NCBI GenBank assembly: GCA_031835245.1
Contig: JAVKOQ010000423.1
Coordinates: 1-40,077, forward strand
Length of the DNA stretch: 40,077 bases
Direction: 5' to 3'
Source of the DNA: Balamuthia mandrillaris
Taxonomy: Eukaryota > Discosea > Longamoebia > Balamuthiidae
The notes under the pieces are model-generated. The model did no database searches. It was not told the origin of the DNA and saw nothing but the letters and a program-made list of their open reading frames with translations. Below are positions 20,839-34,384 of this stretch, one piece after another; the first letter of the stretch is position 1, and each line of letters begins with the position of its first letter. The translations under genes were made by a program, and so were the position numbers.

Positions 20839-23674
20839 GTGGTCTTATTTTGTTCATCAAAGCGCCACCAACGCCACGAGTATTGCGAGGACTCGTTTTG
20901 GTCTCAAAGTTGCTGCAAGCACTGGCAACCGGCGTAAAATTTGGCGAAAAAGAGTCCTACATGATGCGATTGAACCCGTTTCTCCAAAAACATCAGCCTA
21001 CTGTTCTCGCCTATTTCAGCACGCTCTCTGTAATACTTTCTTTTTCCTCAACCTTCTTTTCTTTACTTTCCTTTGTGTCTTTCTTATCATTGTCGTTTAT
21101 CTTCTGGCTTTGTCAATTATGTTTCTTTTTTAACACCTCCTGACTTACGTTTGTCACCATTTCAACTGCAATTATTTGAAAAAATTATAGGCGCCATCTT
21201 CATCACGCAGTAATGCAAAAGACGACATGAGCTCTGTAACGCAAGATAAATCCGGAAAAGCCATTTCCAAAGAAGTGTTGAACAAGGCCGTCTGGATTCT
21301 TCACCACTATACCACGCTCTACCTCTCTGTCGTAGAAGATAACCTTGTGCCTCCTCAACCTATCTCCCCTGAAAACAAAGTATGTTCTCTCTCTCTCTCT
21401 CTCTCTCTCTCCTTTTTTTCCTTTCTGTGTGGTTGCCTTTTTTTCCCTTTGCGTTTCCTCACCTTTTTTTTTTCTTAAATCAAAATTTCAAAAAAGATGG
21501 ATATTGAAAAGAAAATTAAAGATCTTCGCAAAGTCATCGAAAAGTTGGACCCATATCTGCATCCACGTCGTTATCAACTCTCTGCCGTCACGGGCGCTGG
21601 GGGCAGCTTTCTTGGTGGCAGTGGCCACCTTCCAAACTCTGAGAGCGAAAGCGATACTTCTACTTCCTCTCATCCGATCCCTTCTTTAGCTCTTGGCACT
21701 TCAGGGAGCGTCTCACTTCGTGGAGGAAGCGGAGGAGCACCGAGTGGTTCGCTCTCCGCTCGTATTTCTCACAGTCGAGGCAGCAGTGGAGGAAGCAGCG
21801 GAGGAAATGGGGGTTGGGAAGAATGTGAGTTGGAATTGGACTTGACGGCGGGAGATCGCACGGAGGGATCATCTGATGCTGAAGAGGAAGGAAGTAGTAA
21901 TAATGAAGAGGACGACGAAACGCCAATTCAACCGCCAGCTCTCTTGTATACTGGTACCAACGTACTCGCTGCAGATGATCCTTTGTCTTATGTTCCCTCT
22001 CCTTCACCTATCGCTCCTCCACCGTCTCTTTCATCACCCTCCGCACCCATTCCTTCTTCCTCTGCATCTTCCGCTTCTTCGTCTGTTTCTGGGCAGTCCC
22101 AACCTGCAACTGGCCGAAGACGAAAGACGATGAGCCTTCCGAGAGATTTTTATCGTATCGCCATGCAGAAAGTTATAGATAAGCAAGCCGATGCGGTTCG
22201 GACCATCTCCTCCACCGCTTCCAGCATAAGTGGATCGGCTTCTGCTCGTCGCTCTTCTCCTCGTCGCTCTTCTCCTTCTTCGTCTCCTTCCAGCCGAACT
22301 CCTTCTTCTGCTCGGTCCTCTTCGCCAAAGAAATCTTCCTCTTCATCTCCAAAAGTCATTCCGCGTGTGGTCGTTCAGGGCAACAAAAATAAGAACGGCA
22401 GCGGAAGTGGCAGCGGCGATAGCAGTGGCAATAAAGAAGATTCGACCACTTCGGAATCCATTTCTTCCTCTTCTTCCTCTTCTTCCTCTTCTTCCAGCGA
22501 AGAAGAAGAAAGCAAGGAAAATGTAGGAAGCAAGAAAGAAGAAAGTGGAGGAGGAGAAGGAACGGCCACTTCTTCCGCTTCTTCACCGGCTATTACAGAA
22601 AACAAGCTGAAAGTAGTGATGAATCCACTCTTCCAACAACGAAACCGACTGGAACGAAAGAAGAAACAACGGGCCGAAATTGAGAAACGTCGCGCTCGTC
22701 TCTCCGCTTCTTATGTCATGGACAGCTCTCAAGCCGATCGCAGCATCCTTCGTGAGTATCACTCCACTTCTCGTCCTCATAAATCTCGTTCTCGTCAGCA
22801 TCGCTCTCCTCGTTCTCCTCGTTCACATCATCGTCATCCTGTGATGACCGGCTCGTCCTCTGATTGGCTTGTCGAAAGAGCGGAATGGCTGAGCCAAGCG
22901 ATGGAGTGGCGAGATAAAGAGCAGCTTTGGCGCTATCAACGCTCCGAGTGGGAGAACAAAGAGAAGGAGTGGATGGAGCGGTGGCAGAGGAGAGAGGCGC
23001 AATGGGAGCGGAGGGAGCGGCGAATGAAAGAGGAAATGGAGAGCAAAGAGACGGCATGGAGAGAGCAAGACAAACAGTGGAAGCAACAGATGGATAAGTT
23101 GCAGGCCGAAACGGAGTTGTTGCGGCGTAAAATGGAACAACTACTTCATCAACAACTGAAAGAAGGCAAACACAAAGAAAAAGAAAAGGAAAAGGAAAAG
23201 GAAGATAAAGAACAGAAGCGATCGCTTTCGTCGTCAAATTCAGCTAACAGCAATAACAAGAGCAGCGATAAGAGCCATCGTAGAAGAGCTTCTTTCGTGG
23301 TGGCAACTTTGCCGAAAGGCTTTTCTCCTCGCTTCTCTCCGCGTTCCTCCCCGCCTTCCTCTCCCGTCCTTTCTTCTCCTCGCTCCTCTGCCTCCTCCGT
23401 CTCTCCTCGTTCTCCTTCTTCCGAGAGTCGAGAAAGCTCGACAGCAAACAACATCTATTCTTCCTCTCCTAGTTTAAACTCTTCCTCCCAAAGTTTGATC
23501 ATGAGCTCGAGTGGAAGCATCAGCATCGTTGGTGGTGGAAGCGGAAAGAAATCAGCTTCGCCGACAAAGAAGGAGAAGAAGGAGACGCTCTCACGAACAT
23601 CCTCTGGCGGAACGCCCACCAGGAAGGAGAAGAAAGAGAGCAAGAAGGAAGGTAAAAGCAGCAAAGTCAAGTAA
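19624..23674 (+). CDS. Ras GTPase-activating domain protein, arginine finger replaced by Ser
   Basis: Exons: 19624-19683, 19817-19979, 20277-20574, 20644-20789, 20863-21029, 21191-21379, 21497-23674; 1066 residues. The RasGAP domain fills about residues 15-290: LVHAIAKSVREEESPEVIEA, ALFSTNSFVSRLLANYAKK, GMAYLNTVLYKGISEL, GSFIFLRFFCPAIASP (FLR motif at 204-206) and LLQALATGVKFGEKESYM. In active RasGAPs the LFR segment supplies the arginine finger; here it reads ALFSTNS, so the finger position is Ser90. The last exon is a single 725-codon block. It starts with the helix MDIEKKIKDLRKVIEKLDPY, then Ser/Gly-rich disorder, a Trp/Arg/Glu coiled coil about 780-890 (EWRDKEQLWRYQRSEW, QWERRERRMKEEMES) and a Ser/Lys tail. 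CT tracts fill the introns. The stop TAA overlaps a GTAAGT, so a further exon is possible but unsupported. Confidence 0.9.
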
Positions 23675-24147
23675 GTACGAAAGATGATCAGTTTTTGTTT
23701 TTTTTGTTTTGGTGGAGAGTTTAACTCTTTTTTGTAGTTGTTTTGAGTTCGTATTTTATTTTATTTTTTTGTTGTAACAATAACATATTTTCTTTCTTTC
23801 TATCGGTTGTTGCTCTTCTGTGAGAGAGAGAGAGAGAGAGAGAGAGAGTCAAAGGTAGTCCGTTGTAAACAACGCGTGAGGACAGGAACAACGGCGGAAA
23901 GCGAAAGGGAAAAACTTGAAAAAAAAAGTAAAGGAAAATGAATTTTTAGTAATGGAGAAACGATGGATACATACCGCACTCTAGATTCTCTCTCTCCTCT
24001 TCCTCTCACTTGTCTCGTTTCTGAGAGAGAAGGTCGAAAGGAAAGGAAGGAGTCAACAAAAACAAAAAAGGAGGATACAGCACGATGGATTCCCGAGGGC
24101 CAGCCAAGTTAAAAAAAGACACAAAAACAACAAAAATAAAAGGGAGG
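23675..24147. other. Gap between RasGAP gene and 5S rRNA
   Basis: No gene seen. It holds T-rich 3' flank, a (GA)n tract (23821-23848) and a truncated 5S fragment (24072-24095). Confidence 0.5.
24072..24095 (-). pseudogene. Truncated 5S rRNA 3'-end fragment
   Basis: The 24 bases match the last part of the complete 5S gene just to the right and keep the same A-rich flank (CAAAAAAGGAGGATACAG). The match stops abruptly at the CCCG before the GGTGGTCACC segment. Confidence 0.75.
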
Positions 24148-24266
24148 AGGATACAGCACGATGGATTCCCGGGTGGTCACCCACCCCAGTACTAACATTG
24201 CCTGGCGGAGCTTAACTTCGCTGATCGGACGGGAAGCGGTGCTCTCTCCGCAGTATGGCCGTATCC
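24148..24266 (-). rRNA. 5S rRNA, copy A
   Basis: 119-nt 5S rRNA read on the minus strand: 5' GGATACGGCCATACTGCGG, internal control region CGAAGTTAAGCTCCGCC and AGTACTGGGGTGGGTGACC, 3' end CGTGCTGTATCCT pairing with the 5' end (helix I). A T-run (TTTTATTTTTG) follows as a likely Pol III terminator. It differs from copies B and C at a few bases (for example GAGAGAGC for GAGAAAGC). From memory the sequence is very close to the Acanthamoeba 5S. Confidence 0.95.
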
Positions 24267-24286
24267 GCCCGTTACCACCCTCTCTT

Positions 24287-24320
24287 GCAGTATGGCCGTA
24301 TCCGACCGCAGTATGGTATC
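24287..24320 (-). promoter_or_regulatory. 5S upstream element made of 5S 5'-end copies (copy A)
   Basis: In 5S orientation, GGATACGGCCATACTGC (24303-24287) repeats the first 17 bases of the 5S RNA and ends 21 bp before its 5' end. GATACCATACTGC (24320-24308) lies further upstream. Copies B and C have GATACCATACTGC at the -21 slot. Confidence 0.6.
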
Positions 24321-24433
24321 TTGCATTGTAAAAGAGGGTGTACGGGGTGTACGGGACCGAGTGTAGACAAAATCGAGCTAACTGGCCCACGCTGGTTCCA
24401 GTTACGGCAGTGAACCCTTGGTGTTCCTATTTT

Positions 24434-24440
24434 TGTCGAC
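24434..24440. promoter_or_regulatory. TGTCGAC partial promoter motif
   Basis: TGTCGACC, one base off the TGTCGACA palindrome, 271 bp upstream of the F-box gene start. Confidence 0.3.
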
Positions 24441-24575
24441 CGTGCAGATCCTCGCAAAGCGTGCTGCGGTTCAACCCCCGATCCCCTCCAGGTTGTCTCT
24501 AATTAATTGGATGGCCTTTCGCTCTGTCTCCTCCTCTGCTGTCTTGGTGCACCGTAGGTGCTTCTCCTTTTCTCT

Positions 24576-24614
<39 letters not shown>

Positions 24615-24710
24615 TCTGTCCTCACTCTTCACCTCTTCCTCTCCATCTGAACAAGAGCAACAACAACAAAAGGGGGGAGGAGGAGGGGTGTGAAAAAAAC
24701 AAAAAATAAA

Positions 24711-27643
<2,933 letters not shown>

Positions 27644-27802
27644 GGGAAAAAAAAAAAGGATTTTCCCAGGTCGACACGAAAATATATTCACGTCCTTGCT
27701 TTTTGAATATTACGTCAGCTTTAACTTTGTATGGAAAATTTTTCGTCTTAAGTGATCCATGAGGTGATCGCGCTCGTTTTTCAAAGCACCAATCAGCTTC
27801 GA

Positions 27803-27811
27803 TGTCGACAT
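27803..27811 (+). promoter_or_regulatory. TGTCGACAT motif
   Basis: Exact palindrome copy only 2 bp before the ATG at 27814 and 113 bp before the in-frame ATG at 27925. If the motif is a core promoter element, the downstream ATG is the likelier start. TTACGTCA at 27710-27717 and GGTCGACA at 27669-27676 accompany it. Confidence 0.45.
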
Positions 27812-27813
27812 AA

Positions 27814-30800
27814 ATGTTCTTTTGGGTGAAAAGACGCCAATATGTGAAAAAGTTGTGCTTCGATGGAGGACAAACAAAGAATGCCCAGCAACCCTGTTTC
27901 ACCAGGAGAAGAAGAAGAAGACAAATGAGCCTTCTTCCACGGTTGCCTTCGGTAGGACCACATCTGCGAGGACCTACCCCTCGCTCCAATTGGGTTATTC
28001 CCGGCCGACTGCTGGCCGGCGCTTACCCTGGCGACCGCAAAGAGCCGCAGCACACCGAGGTGGTCCATACCCTCGTTAACAATGGTACGTCCATTACTAT
28101 TATTATTTGCTTTGTCTCTTGCTAGCCTCTTTATTTCTTTTACTCTTTTCTTTCTCTTTGTTTCTTTAAGCCTCATTAAAAAAAAACAAAAAAAAAACAA
28201 CAGCAGGAGTACAAACGTTTGTCTGCCTGCAGACGGCCAAAGAGCTTGGTTCCTTTCGTGACTACAAGCCAATCGCCAAAGCGGCCAACCCCTCCGTCTC
28301 CTTCCTCCACTTTCCCATCCAGGACGGCGCTGTGGGGGAGGACGAGGAGGTGGTCCAGTTGGTGGAGAGGCTCAGCCGGTTGATAAAGGAGGAACGTAAC
28401 GTCCCGGTTTATGTTCATTGTTGGGGTGAGTTTTTTTGTTTTGTTTTGTTTTTGTGTTGTTTGTTCTTTCCTTTCTTGTGGTTTCGTTCGTTCTTTCTTT
28501 CCTGTCTGTTCTTGTTGTTTCCTTCCTACTCGTTGGGTTTTAGTTTCTCACCATGTCTTTTTAACTTTATATAAAAAACAAAAAGGAGGACATGGTCGAA
28601 CAGGGACAATCATCGCATTGCTCATAGGTATCTTCTGTGCTTCTCTCTCTCTGTTTGTTCCGCAAAAGCCAACACACTCTTCTATCTTCTCTTTGTTCCA
28701 GCAAACCTATATCAGGTCGGAAGCGAGGAGGCGTTGAGTCGGACAGGCAAGTATCACAACTCAAGGCTCATAACGAACCGAAGCGGCCTCTCCCCGCAAA
28801 CTCCTGTCCAGTTCGAGCAAGTGAGACGCATCACCAGTCTTGTTTTTGGCCTACTCCCAGAACAAACTCTCAAACGAGAGGAAGAAGAAGAAGGAGAAAA
28901 CCAGGAAGAAGACCATGCTCCTTCTTCTTCTGTGGAACCTCCACCTCCTCCAACTCTTCCTCCTCCTTCTACCGTCAAACAAAAAGAAAAGGAAGGAGAA
29001 GCAGAAGGAAGATCCTCATTGATGCTAGCTTTGAGATACAGGAACATTGATGGACGTTTTAAAGAAGAGGCGCACGAGTATTGTTCTTCTCGTGAAAATG
29101 AGAGAGCTGGATTGGTTGTTAAAGATATCAACTCACAAACTAGAACCGTTTGGTTTGCATTTGAGAACGGCAAGTCTTTTTCTGTGGAATATGCCAAAGA
29201 GCCTTATGTACTTAGTTTGCTTTGTCTTCTCTTGTCTGTAGCCTTTGCGTATCTTTTTTTATCTAACAACATCCTTTGTTTTTCTCAACAGACGTTTAGT
29301 AGCGATGATGATGACTTGGAACCATTGATGAAAAGAATGAATAACTTTTGTGGAAGAGGAGGCAAAGTGGAGGTTCGTGAAATACTTGACACCACTGCCA
29401 CCCTTTATGTTGAGGTACGTTGCTTGTTCTCTTTCTTCTACTACTCGTAGTTCTTCCTCTTGATTGTTCTTCTTTTGCTGCATGTCTTCACGTTCTCGTA
29501 AACCTATTCTCATTACTCTTCTTCCTGTTCTGTCTTCATCATCATCTTCTTGTTCTTGTTCTGTTCCTCTTCTTCTTTTCCTTGTTTCTCCTCCACCTGC
29601 TTCCCTCCTCTTCTTCTTCCTCCTTGTCTTAGTCATCTCAGTCACTTCTTTATACAAATAGATGATCAAATACAAAGTACACTTGGAAAGACGACAACAG
29701 CGAATCTCTCAAGAACTCACCAACTGGCTCCAACACAACCAGCAACGCCAACAAAGCTTTCCAGACAGCATTCATGATGCCTCACGTGGCTGTATCTTGG
29801 GCGCTTTGTGCGGGGATGCCATCGGAGCTGTTTTGGAAGGCTTCAACGCATACGAGGGAAGAAAGATCGCACAAGAAGACGTGGAAAGAGCTTTGTTGTT
29901 GCCTGGTGGTGGCATTCATCATGTGGCCCCTGCTCAAATCACTGACGATGGGGAGTTGACCCTCTGTTTAGCACAAGGATTAGTGGACATGAAGAAGAGC
30001 CACGAGAATGAAGACGTTACAGAGTGTAAACTAGCTGCAGAGAAGATAGCAACGCGGTATGCGGATTGGATACAATCGAAGCCGTTCGATGTTGGCAATA
30101 TAACCAGAAAGACCATTGGTTGTATCAAGGTTTGTATTACTTTTTATTTCCCTCCCCGTTATTTTGTAAAAACCAGCGGTATTAAACAAACTCCTATAGA
30201 TGAGAGAAGGAAAGAAAGTTGCGGAGAAAGAAGGCTTCGCTGCTGCCATGCGAAAAGCGACGTTTTCCAATGTTCCTGTTACATCAAATGGAGGTAATAT
30301 TCGAACTCTTAGCCTTCTTTCATTCGTTACGTTCCTTCTTTTCTACTGTTTGCATGGATTGACCCTTGTTTTTCTTCGTCATTACCTCTTGTTTTTATTG
30401 TTTCCAACAGGGCTCATGCGGATAAGTCCAGTGGGTATTTGGGGACATCGCCTCACTGAGCAAGAACTCCACTCCTTGTGCAAACTTGACCACGAGCTCT
30501 CGCATCGACATCGCGACTGTATAGATGCTGCCGCTGCTTACGTTATCGCCATTGCTTATTTGATATCCACTGCCAACGAAAACAACGAACAACAACAAGA
30601 AGAAAGACACAAAGCAGCCTTCCTGAAAGCTGAGAAGTGGGCACTGGAAAACGCAAGTGAGAACGTAAGAGAGTGGTTGAAACGAGCGAAAGAGCTGCAA
30701 GGTGCCCACAACGAAGAAGGAATAGATGAAGAAGGGAAAGAGGAAGAGCAAAAGACATACTTTGGGATGCCAGCCGGTGCTGTTGGAGTTGCCTTTATTC

Positions 30801-31178
30801 ATGCGTTTTGCCATTTGTGGCGGGGCTCAAGCTACTACGACGCTATCAAAGAGGTCCGTAACTTCGAACTCAAGCGTTTTTGCTTTCGCTTCTATTTCCA
30901 GCGCTAAGTGTTCACTTTCACACAAGACCATTTCATGTGGCGGGGACACCGACACCACAGCGTGCATCGTGGGAGGCATGATAGGAGCGTTACAAGGGGC
31001 CGCCAAGGGAATACCGCCTGTTTGGCGTAACGCCCTTTTGAGGCAGGGCGCCGAGGATTGCGACTGGTTACAAGGAATGGGTCATCCGAGACCGCCTTTC
31101 CTTGATCCGAGCGTGGTCCTGCCCGCCATAGTGGACCGGTTGCTCAGCCAGGCTCCTTCTGCTCTCAATCCTACATAG
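27814..31178 (+). CDS. Dual-specificity phosphatase fused to ADP-ribosylglycohydrolase
   Basis: Exons: 27814-28084, 28207-28425, 28586-28627, 28702-29207, 29292-29414, 29662-30129, 30200-30293, 30411-30853, 30927-31178; 805 residues, or 768 if ATG 27925 is used. The phosphatase domain begins [16 protein letters not shown]. Its general-acid loop is FPIQDG and its P-loop HCWGGHGRTG, with Cys162 split from the loop's second half by an intron. A middle linker is acidic and Pro-rich (exon 4), with a small conserved-looking segment ([32 protein letters not shown]). The C-terminal ARH/DraG domain has [15 protein letters not shown], the metal-binding ITDDGELT (about 480-487) and [15 protein letters not shown] (about 725-739), with all acidic ligands present. 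The domains would remove phosphate and ADP-ribose respectively; substrates are unknown. Phase closes across all eight introns, so I read one gene, but a transcript has not been seen. Confidence 0.87.
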
Positions 31179-31194
31179 GTTTGGAGCTGCAGCA

Positions 31195-31290
<96 letters not shown>

Positions 31291-31594
31291 AAGTGATGTA
31301 CATTCAAGTAAGCCCAAAGATTTATGATCCAAGTAAGAGGCAAGAACGGAAGGGAAAGAGGAGAGAGGCAACATGGAAGGGGGACAAAGAGGCTTAAACG
31401 TTGGTGATGAATAAGTAACACAAGGAACACAAAAAAAAAAAGAGTTGCTCCTGTTGCAAAGCGGAAGGAAGAAACCAAGGTTTACAGACAGATAAAAAAA
31501 CGACGCATACAATTTTTTTGTTTTTTATTAAAATAGCTTGTTGTTTTATTAATAAATAAAAAGCTATTTTATATAAAACAACAAAAAAGGGAGG
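31179..31594. other. 3' flank with long (CT)n tract
   Basis: It starts with a (CT)n tract of about 88 bp (31199-31287) right after the stop codon, then an unassigned stretch and an AT-rich hairpin-like run (about 31515-31580) that abuts the 5S terminator side. No gene is seen. Confidence 0.6.
31199..31287 (+). repeat. (CT)n dinucleotide repeat
   Basis: Pure CT repeat of roughly 44 units, 20 bp beyond the stop codon of the phosphatase-glycohydrolase gene. Confidence 0.95.
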
Positions 31595-31713
31595 AGGATA
31601 CAGCACGATGGATTCCCGGGTGGTCACCCACCCCAGTACTGACATCGCCTGGCGGAGCTTAACTTCGCTGATCGGACGGGAAGCGGTGCTTTCTCCGCAG
31701 TATGGCCGTATCC
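31595..31713 (-). rRNA. 5S rRNA, copy B
   Basis: 119-nt 5S rRNA on the minus strand with the same 5' GGATACGGCC, internal control region and 3' CTGTATCCT as copy A. The flank AACAACAAAAAAGGGAGG gives TTTTTTG after the gene as terminator. GATACCATACTGC sits 21-33 bp upstream (31734-31746). Confidence 0.95.
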
Positions 31714-31733
31714 GCCGATTTCCACGCTTTCCG

Positions 31734-31746
31734 GCAGTATGGTATC
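31734..31746 (-). promoter_or_regulatory. 5S upstream element GATACCATACTGC (copy B)
   Basis: Identical 13-mer at the same distance (-21 to -33) as in copy C, a likely external Pol III promoter element. It resembles the start of the 5S RNA itself. Confidence 0.6.
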
Positions 31747-31942
31747 ATTTATCACGTCGTCGTCAGTATGGTATGGCACTCGCCTTCCATGAATATCATC
31801 TGTGCTGAGACCAAGATTTTTACTTTTTATAGGTTAATTTGTAGATCGTTTTCTTTTTATGGTAAAGTTGTTTTGATTTATTTTGATTTTTGGTTGGTGG
31901 TTTGAAAATTTTTCATAGATCAACAATGTGTCTACAAAAATA

Positions 31943-31949
31943 TGTCGAC
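31943..31949. promoter_or_regulatory. TGTCGAC partial promoter motif
   Basis: TGTCGACG, one base off the palindrome, 38 bp upstream of the RING gene start codon. Confidence 0.4.
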
Positions 31950-31987
31950 GCATTTGAAAGAGAAGGAAGATAGAAGAGAGAAGAGAG

Positions 31988-33738
31988 ATGGAAGAAGAAG
32001 AAGGGAGAGCAACCAGCAACCACGAAACAGCAGGAGGAGGAGAAGAAGAAGAGAACGAAGAGGTTCAGCGCCAAGCTTTGTTGAGTTCTTTGTTGGATCG
32101 GTTGCATGCCACAGACTTGGAGCAAGGCCTGCAACCTTCATTTTCTTCTTCAGTGGTGGGCCCAGGGAACGAGGGAGGAGCAGTTCACCAGCGCCTCGAC
32201 CTCCACTCGGAGGAGGAAGAAGAAGGAGAAGGAGAAGAGGAGGAAAGAAGAAACCTGTTGGGAACAAACGATGGACATAACTTTCAGGCAGCAGGAGCAG
32301 CGGCAGGAGGTCAAGCAGCAGCAGCAGCAGCAGCAGCCCAACCGTATCCGTATGACTACTCGGACCCTGCCATTCGGCAAGCTGCCATTCTTGGTTACTG
32401 GAAGTACGCAGCACTCGCTCTTTTGCTCTCTCCTCTGTTGCTTCTCTGCTCTCTCAGCACTCTTTCCTTCACCCCTCCTTCTCTCCTTTCTCTCCTCTCT
32501 GTTCTCTTACTCTCTCTTCTCTCCTCAAGAAAGTCAGCGTGGGCGATGATAGTCTATTCAGTGCCAGTGACCGTTGCGTTGATCTCCACGTTGGCGGTGG
32601 ATTGGCATGGCCGCTGCGAGCAGCCGCTCCATCAATGGGCTATAGTGCAGATCGTTATACAGGCTCTTGTGTTGCTGGGGGACGTGTTGGTCCTGCTCTT
32701 GTTTCCTTCCGCGACGTCTGGACCTGCTGCCGGGACAGCGTATGAATGCCCTGCTCCTCTCTTCTCGTTCTTGCTTCTTTAGCTCATTCCTCTCGCTCCT
32801 CCTGTACTCTTTATGTCATGCTTTGCAACAGGTTCAAACGGCTATGGCGGGTCAAGTCCTTGGCCAGACTGGTCCACTCCTTGTGGTCGGGATGGTTCAT
32901 CGCGGGCATGGTTTGGACCTTCTCTGCTCTGGATGAATGTGTACGCGCCTTGTTCCTTCTCTCGTTCTTCTTGCCTGCTCTATTTTGTGTTGCCTCACTC
33001 CTTAGCGCCTTCGCTCTTTCTCTCTTCTTCCAACTTTTTTTTTCTCTCTGTCTTCTCTCCTTTAACACCTCGCCAAACTCCTTATTACAGGAAGATACTA
33101 TTCCACATCTGCTCAAGACATGTTTTGCAGTGAGCGTAATGCAAGTCATCCTCTTCACTCTGATGATGATGATAAGCTGCGCCGTAGGATGTCTCTCCTT
33201 TCTGCGGTTCGTGTTTGGAGCTGCCATTCTCAACATGCAGCCGCCAGCTCCCAGCGGGGCTGACGAGTCGATGATACAGAGCCTTCGCTCTGAACCGTTT
33301 TCTGAGAGCTTGGGTTTGGATGAGGAGCATCGCAGGTTCGTTCTTTTCGTTTAATCTCCTTTTCTTCTCCTCTATCTCCTTTATCTCTATCTTTCTTTCT
33401 CATTTTGAAATCTTTCTCTTTCTTCCTCGTTTCTTCACCTCAATTCCTTTCTTGAATCCGTTGTTCTCCTCATGCTTTTAATGCAACCTATATATAGTTG
33501 TGCGATATGTCTTTCCGACTACGAAACGGGAGAGAACGTTCGTTTCCTTCCTTGTCGGCACCACTTTCACGCCGCCTGCGTGGATCGGTGGCTGGCCACC
33601 AACAAGTCGTGTCCATTTTGTAAACGTTGCATCGACCAACCTCCTCCTTCTCCTCCTCCGTTCTCATTCTCCTCGTCAACAACCTCCTCTCTCTCAACCT
33701 CCACCGCTGTTCCTGCCACCAGCAGCGACATTGTATAA
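31988..33738 (+). CDS. Membrane RING-H2 E3 ubiquitin ligase
   Basis: Exons: 31988-32403, 32530-32739, 32832-32940, 33091-33335, 33498-33738; 406 residues. The N terminus is acidic and Ala/Gln-rich (disordered). Membrane spans follow: [55 protein letters not shown] and [20 protein letters not shown]. The C-terminal RING-H2 has every ligand: Cys328, Cys331, Cys346, His348, His351, Cys354, Cys365, Cys368 ([35 protein letters not shown]), then a Ser/Pro tail. This layout (several spans, then RING-H2) is like plant and protist At1g12760/RNF-type ligases of the endomembrane system. The RING would recruit an E2 enzyme. Substrate unknown. The start is the first Met of the acidic frame. Confidence 0.9.
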
Positions 33739-34122
33739 TTTTTTTTAATTTATTGTTCTCTCTCTTTCTCTTATCTCTCTCTCTCTCTCTCTCAAAGGCT
33801 TGAACAGGAACAACAGAACAAGAACAGGAGGAGAGAAGAGACATGGAGCCAACAAGTTCTCTTCTAAACAGGGATCTAGGCCTTGTTGAAGAGCCCCTTC
33901 CATGACTGACTGTATGATATAGTCGAGCCTTCATCCAACAAACACCGAACAAAAAGAGCATCATTTGGCGGAGTTGCATGTTGAAGACGCTCTCATTTCT
34001 CCAGGCGAGTTCTGCAAAAGAGAGAAAAGGAGGAAAGGAGTGAAACAAAAAAAAATAAATAAGAACAGCCAACGAAAAGCTAAAACTACTTGTTGTCTAT
34101 AGAAAACAACAAAAAAGGGAGG
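33739..34122. other. Gap between RING gene and 5S copy C
   Basis: It holds a (CT)n tract (33774-33794) and about 300 bp of moderately GC-balanced DNA with short open frames on the minus strand (about 33840-34020) that I cannot join into a gene. The 5S flank begins near 34095. Confidence 0.4.
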
Positions 34123-34241
34123 AGGATACAGCACGATGGATTCCCGGGTGGTCACCCACCCCAGTACTGACATCGCCTGGCGGAGCTTAACTTCGCTGAT
34201 CGGACGGGAAGCGGTGCTTTCTCCGCAGTATGGCCGTATCC
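34123..34241 (-). rRNA. 5S rRNA, copy C
   Basis: 119-nt 5S rRNA on the minus strand, apparently identical to copy B across the RNA. Terminator side TTTTTTGTTGTTTTC; upstream element GATACCATACTGC at 34262-34274. Confidence 0.95.
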
Positions 34242-34261
34242 GCCTGGTTCCACACTGTCCG

Positions 34262-34274
34262 GCAGTATGGTATC
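34262..34274 (-). promoter_or_regulatory. 5S upstream element GATACCATACTGC (copy C)
   Basis: Same 13-mer at -21 to -33 as in copy B. Beyond it, ATGATACC is also shared and ACGACG follows in both copies. Confidence 0.6.
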
Positions 34275-34309
34275 ATTTTTCACGTCGTCGTGACATGATT
34301 TTCATTCTT

Positions 34310-34349
34310 GTGACGACATGAAGTCCTAGCAAACGTACCATGTCGTCAC
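34310..34349. promoter_or_regulatory. 11-bp inverted repeat upstream of ADH gene
   Basis: GTGACGACATG (34310-34320) and its exact reverse complement CATGTCGTCAC (34339-34349) flank an 18-bp spacer, ending 35 bp before the ADH start codon. It replaces the TGTCGACA motif seen at other genes and contains related TGTCG and GACGACA cores. Confidence 0.45.
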
Positions 34350-34384
34350 GTGAAAGAGTTTGATGAAGAAAAAATACTCAAAAG

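Noticed and set aside
23672-23680. GTAAGT overlapping the RasGAP stop codon as a donor to another exon
   Set aside because: The only downstream acceptor nearby gives a short hydrophobic T-run peptide; no domain is gained.
31608-31808. Short plus-strand frames starting MDSRVVTHPSTDIAW at two 5S loci
   Set aside because: They are antisense readings of the 5S rRNA genes; the RNA structure explains the conservation.
33840-34020. Minus-strand frame in the gap before 5S copy C as a gene
   Set aside because: No start, splice partner or family similarity found, and the 5S gene leaves no room for upstream exons.
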